A DNA stretch of 64,000 nt from the NCBI RefSeq assembly GCF_051967035.1, contig NZ_JBQCKK010000011.1:62001-126000 (forward strand), read 5' to 3'. The notes under the pieces are model-generated. The model was given only the letters and a program-made list of their open reading frames with translations, ran no database searches and was not told the origin of the DNA. The stretch comes from Brevibacillus sp051967035. GTDB taxonomy: Bacteria > Bacillota > Bacilli > Brevibacillales > Brevibacillaceae. Shown here piece by piece: positions 25,267-33,349 of the stretch; the first letter of the stretch is position 1, and each line of letters starts with the position of its first letter. Position numbers and translations under genes: made by a program.

Positions 25267-26628
25267 ATGAAAAAGGCTTGGCTTTTGTCTGCCGCGCTCT
25301 GCGCCACTCTCACAAGCGGTTGCGGCCTGGCAGATACCCCTAACGAATTGATGCGCGCCCCCTCTGCTGACGGCGATCAACAGTCGATCAATCAGGCTGT
25401 CATGCAGTTTTTGCCGGCGGGTTCACAGCTTGCTATGCCGCTCCACCCCGCAGAGGCGAGCGCCGTCTCTCTGCAAGACCTGAACGGCGATGGATCGCCA
25501 GAGGTTGTCGCCTTTTACAAGTCGGAAAAAACGGATTACGAAATCGGCGTGCTGGTTCTTTCCCAGAAGCAAGGCAGTTGGCAAAAGCTGACCTCCTTCA
25601 CCGGGATCGGCAATGAACTCGACCATGCCTCGTTTCACGATCTGACCGGCGACCAGATTCCCGAGATGCTGATTGGGCTGGGCGGCGGTGACGGTTTGAA
25701 CCGGGAGCTGTCGGTCTACTCGCTTGCCGACGGCAAAACCGAAGAACTGCTGAAGCGGCCCTATTCCGTCATGGCTGTTGGCGATTTGACGGGAGATCAG
25801 CAGGCGGAGCTGGCCCTGGTCCTGCACGATCATAACAACTTCACCTCCAAAGCCGAGCTGTTCGGCACCAAAGACGGTCACATCGCCAAGCTGACCGAGA
25901 CAGCGCTCGACGGCTACGTGAATGGATACGAGCAAGCGCTTATCGGCAAAGCCTCCCCCACGCAAAATGCCCTGTTCATCGAAGCCGGGGTGGGGGCACA
26001 CTCGGCCGCCACCGACCTGCTATTGTGGGAAAATGGCACCTTGCACAACCCACTGGCCCAAGCCGAGGGAGAGCTGGATTTGACCTTCAAGCCCTACCCT
26101 CTGTACAGTGAGGATATTAACGGGGACGGCATCATCGAGATCGGCACCCGAACACAGCCGCCTGGCACAGAAGAGCTGCCGATGGTCGAAATCCCCTGGA
26201 TCTCCTCCTATTTTCAATGGGACGGCAAGACCGGGCTGAAGCACGTCGAGGATCATTACCAAAACGTTGCTCTCGGGCTCGATCTGAAAATCCCGGAAAA
26301 ATGGGGCAAGACATTCACGATATCCGTCCGTTCTCATGCCAATTCGCCCGTCATCCGCTTTTTCTACTACGGCGAAAACGGCAAGAACAAAGCCGAGCTT
26401 TTGACGCTCCAAACCATTCCGCAAACCGAATGGAACAAATTCGAGAGCGGACTCAAGCAAAAGCAGGTGCCGTACGTTCTGTTAAAGGAGGAAGGAAAGC
26501 AGGTGCTGATCGCACTCCTTCCGCAAACGACACCGAGCCTGGGCAAGTCTGCCATGCAGGAGTACCGCTCCATGCAACTTACGGCAGACGAGATACGTCA
26601 GCTCTACAAGCCTTTATCCGTTCCGTGA
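25267..26628 (+). CDS. Lipoprotein with FG-GAP-like DxDG repeats
   Basis: The protein has 453 residues. The signal peptide ends in a lipobox-like TSGC with Cys at residue 19, so lipid anchoring outside the membrane is likely. Repeated loops DLNGDGSPE, DLTGDQIPE, DLTGDQQAE and DINGDGIIE, spaced along residues 75-285, suggest a partial beta-propeller that may bind calcium. A two-component system starts 72 bases downstream on the same strand, so this could be its sensory partner or target (inference). No enzymatic motif seen. Confidence 0.82.
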   Translation: MKKAWLLSAALCATLTSGCGLADTPNELMRAPSADGDQQSINQAVMQFLPAGSQLAMPLHPAEASAVSLQDLNGDGSPEVVAFYKSEKTDYEIGVLVLSQKQGSWQKLTSFTGIGNELDHASFHDLTGDQIPEMLIGLGGGDGLNRELSVYSLADGKTEELLKRPYSVMAVGDLTGDQQAELALVLHDHNNFTSKAELFGTKDGHIAKLTETALDGYVNGYEQALIGKASPTQNALFIEAGVGAHSAATDLLLWENGTLHNPLAQAEGELDLTFKPYPLYSEDINGDGIIEIGTRTQPPGTEELPMVEIPWISSYFQWDGKTGLKHVEDHYQNVALGLDLKIPEKWGKTFTISVRSHANSPVIRFFYYGENGKNKAELLTLQTIPQTEWNKFESGLKQKQVPYVLLKEEGKQVLIALLPQTTPSLGKSAMQEYRSMQLTADEIRQLYKPLSVP

Positions 26629-26699
26629 TAAAGGCCGATGCTGCTTGATCCCATTACTGTCACTGAACAAGTCGAAAACAGATCAAGGGGATTTGCCAT

Positions 26700-27410
26700 A
26701 TGAAGGTTTTAGTGCTGGAAGACGAAAAATCGATCCGCGATTTTGTGCGCATCAACCTGCGGCGCGAAGGCTGCGAGGTCATTGAGGCGGCGACAGGCGA
26801 AGAAGCACTGGAAATCGCGCAGACACAAAGCGATATCGAAATCGCCATCCTGGATGTGATGCTGCCTGGCATCGACGGCTTTGAGGTGTGCGGGCAGCTG
26901 CGCCAAAAATACCCGCGCCTCGGGATCATCATGCTTACCGCCAAGAGCCAGGAGCTGGACAAAGTCATGGGGCTGGAGTTCGGGGCTGACGATTACGTCT
27001 CGAAGCCGTTCAGTCCGGCAGAGCTTTTGGCCCGCGTAAAGGCATTGCACCGCAGGCTGGCTCCCCTCTCCTCCGCTGTCGAGGACAAACATACGATCGA
27101 TATCGCTCCCTTCACCCTGCTGCTCGATGAGCGGAAGCTGATTAAAAAGGATCAGGAAATCGTCCTGACCCCCAAGGAGTTTGCCATTATCAAGCTGCTG
27201 GCCGAAAATGCCAACAAAGCAATCAGTCGCGATGAGATTTTAACGAAGGTCTGGGGGCAATTTTTCGTCGGGGACTTGAAAATTGTGGATGTGAACATTC
27301 GCCGCATTCGCCAAAAAATCGAGGATGACCCTGCCCACCCGACCTTCCTGGAAACGGTCTGGGGGTACGGCTACCTCTGGCGGAAGGACGCTCCTGATGA
27401 AAGGAATTAG
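26700..27410 (+). CDS. OmpR/PhoB-type response regulator
   Basis: The protein has 236 residues. The receiver domain has acidic EDE at 7-9 and the phospho-acceptor Asp52 in LDVMLPG. A C-terminal winged helix follows (VVDVNIRRIRQKIEDD, then TVWGYGYLW). The ATG follows AAGGGGATTTGCC loosely. It overlaps the downstream kinase by 14 bases, so translation is coupled. Confidence 0.94.
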   Translation: MKVLVLEDEKSIRDFVRINLRREGCEVIEAATGEEALEIAQTQSDIEIAILDVMLPGIDGFEVCGQLRQKYPRLGIIMLTAKSQELDKVMGLEFGADDYVSKPFSPAELLARVKALHRRLAPLSSAVEDKHTIDIAPFTLLLDERKLIKKDQEIVLTPKEFAIIKLLAENANKAISRDEILTKVWGQFFVGDLKIVDVNIRRIRQKIEDDPAHPTFLETVWGYGYLWRKDAPDERN

Positions 27411-28818
27411 AAGCAGACTCGTTTTTTATTTCGGCATGATCCTCTTGTTGATCGTGCTTGTGCTGGAAGGACTGTTTTACTGGGCCGTCCATACGTACTA
27501 CTTTGGGACCGCTACCGAAGCGTTGGAGACGCGCAGCACGACCTTCACCAATTTTATCAACAAGTACGCAACCGGCTACCGGCTGAAAGACAAGGCCCGT
27601 TACATTCTGGAAAACGTATCGAGCCAGGAATACGCCAAAATCGAAGTTCTCGACCTGAACGGCAAAGTCATTCTCAACTCCTACGGCTTCCAGACGGGAG
27701 AGCTGATCCAAACTTCCGACGTCACCGATGCGATTCGGGGGCAAAAAGGACGGTTCGTGGGCAGAACCCCGCACTCCCGCGAGCGGGTCATCGCGATATC
27801 CAATCCCCTCACCTTCGGGTCTGAATACGTGGGTGTCCTGCGTTACACGATCTCGGCAGAGCCTCTGTACCAGGCGGTCAACCGCATCGCCCTGTACGGA
27901 CTGAGCGTCGGGGCCGGAGTCGTTCTGCTGGCCTTCGCCCTCAGCCTGCTCATCGCCAAGCGGATCGTCGACCCCATCGAAGACCTGACCAAAGCGGCGA
28001 AGCAAATGGCGGAGGGCAACTTCACCGCCCGCGCCCCCAAACGCTATGACGACGAGGTAGGGACGCTCGCCGATACGTTCAACTACATGGCGGCGGAGAT
28101 CGGCAAAAACGAAAAGCTGAAAAACGACTTCATTTCCTCCGTTTCCCACGAGCTGCGCACGCCGCTGACCTCGATCAAGGGCTGGGGAGAGACGCTCATC
28201 TCCGGCGGCCTGGAGGACCCGGAGGAAACCATGCTCGGACTTGAAGTCATCTCCAAAGAAACGGATCGCCTCATCGGCCTGGTGGAAGAGCTGCTCGACT
28301 TCTCGAAGTTTCAGTCCGGCGAAATGAAGCTCTCCCGTGAGCTGCTCGATGTGCGCGAGATTCTCGACGACATGCGCGTGCAGTTCGCCATCCGCGCCCA
28401 GGAAAAGCAAATGAATTTTCAGGTGACGCTGCCATCCTCTCCCCTGACCGTCATGGGCGACCGCAACAGGCTGAAGCAGGTGTTCGTCAATCTGCTGGAC
28501 AACGCCCTCAAATTTACGCCGAAGGGCGGCACGATTTCCGTGACAGCGACGGCCTCGGAGGGAAGGTTGACGGTCACCGTCGCAGATAGCGGAGAAGGGA
28601 TTCACCCGAACGATTTGCCGCACGTCACGGAAAAATTTTTCAAAGGGCGCTCCAAGCTGTCTGGCAGCGGACTGGGACTCGCGATCTGCAAGGAGATCGT
28701 TCACCTGCACGCGGGGCGCTTTCTGGTCAGCAGCAAGCAGGGGCAGGGCACTTCGATCATGGTAGAGCTGCCTCTCGCCCTTGCCCCTACCCTTGCGGTA
28801 AATCCTCCGGCAGATTGA
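27397..28818 (+). CDS. Sensor histidine kinase (HisKA type)
   Basis: The protein has 473 residues. There are two membrane segments (about 8-30 and 166-187) around an extracellular sensor of about 135 residues, then HAMP (188-240), HisKA with SHELRTP (His251), and HATPase with NLLDNALKFTPKGG, DSGEGI and SGSGLGLAI. I chose the ATG at 27397, preceded by GGAAGGA; the longer frame from 27325 overlaps the regulator by 86 bases. The stimulus is unknown. The adjacent exported proteins with DxDG repeats are candidates for the same pathway. Confidence 0.94.
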   Translation: MKGIRSRLVFYFGMILLLIVLVLEGLFYWAVHTYYFGTATEALETRSTTFTNFINKYATGYRLKDKARYILENVSSQEYAKIEVLDLNGKVILNSYGFQTGELIQTSDVTDAIRGQKGRFVGRTPHSRERVIAISNPLTFGSEYVGVLRYTISAEPLYQAVNRIALYGLSVGAGVVLLAFALSLLIAKRIVDPIEDLTKAAKQMAEGNFTARAPKRYDDEVGTLADTFNYMAAEIGKNEKLKNDFISSVSHELRTPLTSIKGWGETLISGGLEDPEETMLGLEVISKETDRLIGLVEELLDFSKFQSGEMKLSRELLDVREILDDMRVQFAIRAQEKQMNFQVTLPSSPLTVMGDRNRLKQVFVNLLDNALKFTPKGGTISVTATASEGRLTVTVADSGEGIHPNDLPHVTEKFFKGRSKLSGSGLGLAICKEIVHLHAGRFLVSSKQGQGTSIMVELPLALAPTLAVNPPAD

Positions 28819-28921
28819 CCAGGCTGTCGGTCCCGCTTGTTCTCCCCCCGTCCAGGCGGAAAGCTGGAGTTCCTTGGCGCGACGGTTATGCGCCGATGGC
28901 AGCAGGACGTGTCTTTTCCAT

Positions 28922-28979
28922 GAAAAATCCCCCACCATCGACAGAGGAAGGACTTGCTTTTCTCCGTCGATGATGGGGG
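28922..28979 (-). terminator. Terminator hairpin of the nitroreductase gene
   Basis: On the minus strand CCCCCATCATCGAC pairs with GTCGATGGTGGGGG (one G-U) around a 23-base loop, followed by ATTTTTC. Bases 28819-28920 hold nothing clear. Confidence 0.65.
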
Positions 28980-29016
28980 CCATATCCCATCAAGGTATCT
29001 TTTTCCTAAGGTTGAA

Positions 29017-29649
29017 TTAGAAGCGGTTCGTAATGACCAGCTCATCCAGTCCGAAGCGGGCTGTCGGATAAGCTTGCACGCTAGCTTTGCCAAGCGTCAG
29101 CATCAACGTCGGGATGTAGCGGGACGGGATGTTCAGCTCTTTGACGAGCGCATCGCGATCGTACCCGCCCATTGGGCATGTGTCGTAGCCTTTGGCTTTT
29201 GCCGCCAGCATCAGTTGCATGGCCGCATAGGAGGAATTGCGGATGGCTTCATCGCGGGCAATCTCCGGATTGTTTTTGTAAGCTGCTTCGATTTGCGCGA
29301 TCAAGGTGTCGCGCACTTGCTCGGTCACGTAGCCTTTTTCGAGAGCGGAGTCATAGACCGGACGCGCCGACTTGTACGCCTCCAAATCGCCGAGGATGAT
29401 AATGGTGGCATACGCATCCACAACCTGCTGCTGGCCGTATGCGATCGGCAACAGCTTTTCCTTGATGGCTGGGTCCGTCACGACGAGAAAACGCCAATGC
29501 TGCAGGTTCCAGGAGGAAGGAGCGCTTGCCGCGAGACGCAAAATCTCGTTCAGTTCTCCCTGTGGAATCGTTGCGTTCGGATCGTATTTGCGCACGCTGT
29601 GGCGTGCTTCCATTACCTGTTCGACGGTCATTTTCAGTTCTGTATTCAA
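29017..29649 (-). CDS. Nitroreductase-family NAD(P)H oxidoreductase
   Basis: The protein has 210 residues, the usual length. It is an FMN flavoenzyme that reduces nitro compounds or quinones. RHSVRKYDPNATIP at the N-terminus, AASAPSSWNLQHW, and the MGGYDRDAL segment are family signatures; it resembles YdgI/YfkO-type members. The ATG follows GGAGAGGAGAG. A promoter-like pair and a partly palindromic TAGTTAC/GTAAGT element lie upstream. The SDR gene diverges from it. Confidence 0.9.
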   Translation of the reverse strand: MNTELKMTVEQVMEARHSVRKYDPNATIPQGELNEILRLAASAPSSWNLQHWRFLVVTDPAIKEKLLPIAYGQQQVVDAYATIIILGDLEAYKSARPVYDSALEKGYVTEQVRDTLIAQIEAAYKNNPEIARDEAIRNSSYAAMQLMLAAKAKGYDTCPMGGYDRDALVKELNIPSRYIPTLMLTLGKASVQAYPTARFGLDELVITNRF

Positions 29650-29690
29650 AGTTTTCTCTCCTCTCCATCTGTAAAAAATCCTGTTCCAAA

Positions 29691-29718
29691 CCTATAACTT
29701 ACTTTAATATAGTTACAA
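29691..29718 (-). promoter_or_regulatory. Putative promoter of the nitroreductase gene
   Basis: On the minus strand TTGTAA (29718-29713) and TATAGG (29696-29691) are 16 bases apart. The spacer reads CTATATTAAAGTAAGT, rich in AACT/AGTT half sites such as HxlR-family regulators use; that link is only a guess. Confidence 0.4.
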
Positions 29719-29812
29719 ACGCCATGCAATCCCTTTTTCTTCCTGATTACAGTTTGACGGAAGACGAACAGGGGCACGTTGTTACCTACCTTATTGTTTG
29801 GAGGAGTTTTGC

Positions 29813-30568
29813 ATGAAATACACGGATAACATTGTCATCGTCACAGGTGGCGGACAGGGCATCGGACTAGCCGTCGCCACCATGTACGCCGCGCACGGCG
29901 CTCACGTCGTCATCGCGGAGCGCAATCCTGCCGCTGGCGAAGCTGCCATCCAGAACATAAACGGAGCAGAAGCGATCGCAGGCTCGGCTACTTTTGTCCA
30001 AACCGACGTGAGCGAACCGCAGCAGATCGAGCGGCTGATGCAAACCGTCGACGCCCGCTGGGGACGGCTCGACGTGCTCATCAACAACGCCGGCTTGTCC
30101 GTCTGGGAGTCCCCCTACGACCTGACCGTCGAAGCGTGGGACCGCATTCTGAACACGAACCTGCGCAGCGTCTTCCTCGCGTCGCGGGAAGCGGCCAAAA
30201 TCATGCGGCGAAACGGCGGCGGCGCGATCGTCAACCTGGCTTCTACCCGAGCGCATATGTCCGAACCGCACTCCGAGGCATACGCCGCGTCCAAGGGGGG
30301 CATTTTGGCGCTCACCCACGCTCTGAGCGTGTCGCTTGGACCTGACCGGATACGGGTGAACGCCATTTCGCCAGGCTGGATCGAAAATGGCGATTACTCC
30401 GCCCTGCGTCCCCAGGATCATGCGCAGCATCCCGCAGGAAGAGTCGGCACGCCGGACGATATCGCACGCGCCTGCCTTTTCTTGACGAGCAAGGACAACG
30501 ACTTCATTACCGGCACAGAGCTGGTCGTCGATGGAGGCATGACGCGCAAAATGATTTACGAGCCATAA
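29813..30568 (+). CDS. SDR-family NAD(P)-dependent oxidoreductase
   Basis: The protein has 251 residues, a classical short-chain dehydrogenase. The coenzyme motif is TGGGQGIG (about 11-18), followed by NNAG (about 85), a catalytic Ser in NLASTRAH and YAASKGG. The ATG at 29813 has GGAGGAG upstream; the frame's earlier start at 29798 lies before that site. The substrate is unknown, probably an alcohol or sugar. Confidence 0.9.
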   Translation: MKYTDNIVIVTGGGQGIGLAVATMYAAHGAHVVIAERNPAAGEAAIQNINGAEAIAGSATFVQTDVSEPQQIERLMQTVDARWGRLDVLINNAGLSVWESPYDLTVEAWDRILNTNLRSVFLASREAAKIMRRNGGGAIVNLASTRAHMSEPHSEAYAASKGGILALTHALSVSLGPDRIRVNAISPGWIENGDYSALRPQDHAQHPAGRVGTPDDIARACLFLTSKDNDFITGTELVVDGGMTRKMIYEP

Positions 30569-30631
30569 AGCTAAACCAATGCCTCTCCTCCTGAATACGT
30601 TGTGGGTAACGAGAGATAAAGGAGGAGTTCG

Positions 30632-30736
30632 ATGTCTTTCGAAGAGGAAGATCTCAGGCTGATTGCCCTCTGGCTGTTGGCGATCGGCTTTTTGATTCTC
30701 GCCATCACGGAGTTCGCCGCCCTTGGCTATTGGTAA
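30632..30736 (+). CDS. 34-residue membrane peptide
   Basis: The frame encodes MSFEEEDLRLIALW and a hydrophobic helix ending in AALGYW. AAAGGAGGAGTTCG gives a very strong ribosome site, and a terminator follows at 30750. It may be co-transcribed with the SDR gene 64 bases upstream. Function unknown. Confidence 0.65.
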   Translation: MSFEEEDLRLIALWLLAIGFLILAITEFAALGYW

Positions 30737-30749
30737 TACGGGTAAAAGG

Positions 30750-30783
30750 AAGAGCCACTCCCCTGCACGGGAAGCGGCTCTTT
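30750..30783. terminator. Terminator between convergent genes
   Basis: AAGAGCC pairs with GGCTCTT, with inner CCC/GGG pairing, ending in TTT on the plus strand. It serves the small peptide gene and possibly the oxidase operon. Confidence 0.65.
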
Positions 30784-30795
30784 GCCTTTGCATGG

Positions 30796-32469
30796 CTACC
30801 AGGTTCGGAACGGAGGCGAGCCTGGCGCCTGATGCTGGATTTGCTCCATGATCGGGTATCCATAGGCCAGAACGATCAGGAAAGCAACCAGTCCGATCCA
30901 TACGGGCCAACGCTCCAGAATGCGCGGAACTTCTTGGGTCGTTTCCGTTTCGGCAATCGGATATTCCGTATTGCCTTTTGGCGCGTAGAACGTCAGGTAC
31001 AGCAGAATGAGGATCAACAGAATCGCCGATACAAACAACAGCCCTCCGCCAAACGCCATGACGCGCTGGTAATCCATCCAGCCGAGCGCGGTCGGATGAT
31101 CCATGTACGTCGTATAGTCGGTGCGGCGCGGCGCCCCTTGCAGGCCCATCGTATGCATCGCGAGCGACATCAGGAACATCCCTACTGCCCAGAAGACGGT
31201 CTGCACCATCCCCATCCGGTTCGCCGTCTTGGTCAGCCTGCGCCCGGTCAAGGCCGGCACCAACCAGAAGCTGACGCCGAAAAAGGTGAGCGCAACCGCG
31301 GCGCCGACTGTGATGTGAAAATGCCCGGTCACCCAAATCGTATTGTGCACGACGGCGTTGAGCTGGTTGCTGGCATTGATGATTCCGCCCGCACCGCCCG
31401 GAATGAAGAACAGCATACCCACAAAGGGGGCGAAGAAGCGAACGTCAGTCCAAGGCAGTTTCTTGAACCAGCCGAACAAACCGCCGCCGCCCTTTTTGCG
31501 GCCTGTCGTCTCGAAGACGGCAAACATCGAGAACGCTGTCATCAGCGACGGAATGACTACGATCAGCGTCAGCGTGACGTGAATCATTTTCCATCCGGCG
31601 GAAATTCCCGGCTCCATCAACTGGTGGTGGAACCCGACCGGAATGGAGAACAACAAGAGACAAATAAAGGCGAGGCGGCTGAGCGAGTCACTGAACACAT
31701 GACCGCCGATAATACGCGGAACGCATACGTACCAGGCCATGTAAGCCGGCATTAGCCAGAAGTAAACGAGCGGGTGACCGAAAAACCAGAACAACGTGCG
31801 GCTGAGCATGATGTTGATTGTCGGCACCAGTCCGAGCGACCACGGAATGAGCTGGAACAGTACCTCGACTGCTACCGGAAGGGTCGCGATGATCCACATG
31901 ATGTACGTCGTGACCGCCATGAAGACAAACAGCGGAGAGTTTTTTCCCGGATGTTCCCGTCTCCATTTGCGGTAGCTGGCAAAAACCCCGAAGCCCGCCA
32001 GCCAACTGCCCACGACGAGCAAGGCCGAGCCGATGTAAAAATACGGCGATGCTTTCAGCGGAGCGTAGAAGGTGTACAAGACCGAAGCTTCATTCATCAA
32101 GATCGTGACGACCGCCATTGACGTGCCCGTCACCATGAGAATCCAGCCCGTCCAGCCGAATTTCAGCGCCGCTCCATGCAAGGAACCGCCTGTCGTGCGG
32201 GCGACGCCGGAGAAAAGAAAGCCGACGATAAAAAACGTGGTAAAAATGAGTGCCATCAATACGCCATGAGCGGTCAAGATTTGATAGTAGTTCGTCCAGC
32301 TTGGCAGTTCTATGATACCGCCGCGCACCATTCCCTGCAGCATCCCTGCCAATGCAGCCAGCCCGAAGGCGATATACGCCACCCATACATACGACAGACT
32401 AAGCCTTGCCGCTGAACGCTGTATCGGAACATGGGGAATCGAATCGTCTATTTTTCGTGCGATTACCAT
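30796..32469 (-). CDS. cbaA: ba3-type cytochrome c oxidase subunit I
   Basis: The protein has 557 residues and about 13 membrane helices. Conserved histidines appear in TAHGVLMALIF (low-spin heme), FGHPLVYFW and HHQLMEPG (CuB), and GHFHITVG (high-spin heme). The lack of the usual D-channel sequence pattern and the small partner subunits indicate the B-type (ba3) family, which has high oxygen affinity. ATG 32469 follows AGGTGAACCC; the frame's GTG at 32478 is part of that ribosome site. It is last in the IIA-II-I operon. Two NreC-like sites lie before the operon. Confidence 0.93.
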   Translation of the reverse strand: MVIARKIDDSIPHVPIQRSAARLSLSYVWVAYIAFGLAALAGMLQGMVRGGIIELPSWTNYYQILTAHGVLMALIFTTFFIVGFLFSGVARTTGGSLHGAALKFGWTGWILMVTGTSMAVVTILMNEASVLYTFYAPLKASPYFYIGSALLVVGSWLAGFGVFASYRKWRREHPGKNSPLFVFMAVTTYIMWIIATLPVAVEVLFQLIPWSLGLVPTINIMLSRTLFWFFGHPLVYFWLMPAYMAWYVCVPRIIGGHVFSDSLSRLAFICLLLFSIPVGFHHQLMEPGISAGWKMIHVTLTLIVVIPSLMTAFSMFAVFETTGRKKGGGGLFGWFKKLPWTDVRFFAPFVGMLFFIPGGAGGIINASNQLNAVVHNTIWVTGHFHITVGAAVALTFFGVSFWLVPALTGRRLTKTANRMGMVQTVFWAVGMFLMSLAMHTMGLQGAPRRTDYTTYMDHPTALGWMDYQRVMAFGGGLLFVSAILLILILLYLTFYAPKGNTEYPIAETETTQEVPRILERWPVWIGLVAFLIVLAYGYPIMEQIQHQAPGSPPFRTW

Positions 32470-32484
32470 AGGGTTCACCTGCCT

Positions 32485-32952
32485 CTATTTCACAATAATC
32501 GTCGTCGCCATCACCTGATGGCCTGCGCCGCAGTATTCGTTGCAAAGAATCAAGTATTCGCCTGGCTTGTCAAACGTATAACTGGCCGAGCTGATATGTC
32601 CCGGCAAAACCATGAAGTTGACGTTGGTCTCCGGAATCTGGAAGCCGTGAATAACGTCCGGACTGGTAACGTGGAAGTTGATTGTCGAGCCTGCCGGAAC
32701 CTCCATCTTCGTCGGCGAGAACCCGAAAGCAAACGCCGTCATGTAAGCGTCGTACTCCTTGTCCCCTACCTGCTTCAGACCAGGTTTGTCAAAAGGAGGG
32801 GTTTCCGTCACCTGTTCGGGGTCGATCATTTCCATACTGCTTGGCGGGGCCATGCCCATCGCAAACGCGTTGACGCACAGCAACACGATAAACAATGCCA
32901 GCCCGCCAGCCCCCAGCATCAGCCATATTTTTTCATAACGGTGCAAATGCAT
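32485..32952 (-). CDS. cbaB: ba3-type cytochrome c oxidase subunit II
   Basis: The protein has 155 residues, short as expected for B-type oxidases. One N-terminal membrane segment (about 12-32) is followed by a cupredoxin domain. The CuA site is LCNEYCGAGHQVM with an upstream His in DVIHGFQ. It accepts electrons from cytochrome c outside the membrane. The ATG follows AAGGAGGAGACGT. The gap to subunit I is about 15 bases. Confidence 0.94.
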   Translation of the reverse strand: MHLHRYEKIWLMLGAGGLALFIVLLCVNAFAMGMAPPSSMEMIDPEQVTETPPFDKPGLKQVGDKEYDAYMTAFAFGFSPTKMEVPAGSTINFHVTSPDVIHGFQIPETNVNFMVLPGHISSASYTFDKPGEYLILCNEYCGAGHQVMATTIIVK

Positions 32953-32976
32953 ACGTCTCCTCCTTCTCTCCTTCTT

Positions 32977-33144
32977 TTACGCCCGTTCCAGGAAAAGCCC
33001 GAATACACCCAGCCAACCGACGAGAATGGTGCCTCCTACAATCAGCACAGCGACAAACGTTCCCTTCAGCTCCTCTTGTTCCGGTTGCGTCTTTTTTTCT
33101 TTTGCCTTTTTGCTTTGCTTCCATTTGTCGATTTGCGTCTCCAT
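32977..33144 (-). CDS. ba3-type cytochrome c oxidase subunit IIA (small)
   Basis: This 55-residue gene is easy to miss. Its first 20 residues are basic and polar, then PEQEELKGTFVAVLIVGGTI and LVGWLGVFGLFLERA form one helix. The EELKGTF...GGT...WLGVF pattern is that of subunit IIA of ba3 oxidases. The ATG at 33144 has AAGGAGAACCGTGTG upstream, and the stop is at 32977. It is first in the operon, before subunits II and I. Confidence 0.88.
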   Translation of the reverse strand: METQIDKWKQSKKAKEKKTQPEQEELKGTFVAVLIVGGTILVGWLGVFGLFLERA

Positions 33145-33199
33145 CACACGGTTCTCCTTTCTGTGTGCCGCGCAAGCGCATCCTGTCTTTTACGCCTTC

Positions 33200-33265
33200 A
33201 TTCTACTCCTGGAACCAGATGGAAGTAATTCGGGGAAATCCCCTAAAATGCTCGGGGAAACTCCT
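33200..33265 (-). promoter_or_regulatory. ba3 oxidase promoter with NreC-like palindromes
   Basis: On the minus strand a -10 box TAGAAT (33205-33200) has a poor -35, typical of an activated promoter. Upstream lie GGGGATTTCCCC (33243-33232, flanked by TA) and a partial copy AGGAGTTTCCCC (33265-33254), 22 bases apart. The first site begins 26 bases from the -10, as in the nreBC-like promoter. The published NreC consensus in Staphylococcus is TAGGG-N4-CCCTA. Confidence 0.5.
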
Positions 33266-33292
33266 GATTCTGCCCGATTTGTGTCACAGATT

Positions 33293-33333
33293 CGACAAAA
33301 AAAGCCGATTTCTGCAAGAGCAGATCGGCTTTA
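33293..33333 (-). terminator. Intrinsic terminator of the YcdB-type gene
   Basis: On the minus strand GCCGATCTGC pairs with GCAGAAATCGGC (two-base bulge) around a four-base loop, followed by a long T run. Confidence 0.85.
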
Positions 33334-33349
33334 TCGGTATGCACGAGGC

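Noticed and set aside
27223..28983. 586-codon frame on the minus strand over the response regulator and kinase
   Set aside because: It is antisense to two certain genes and shows no recognisable domain.
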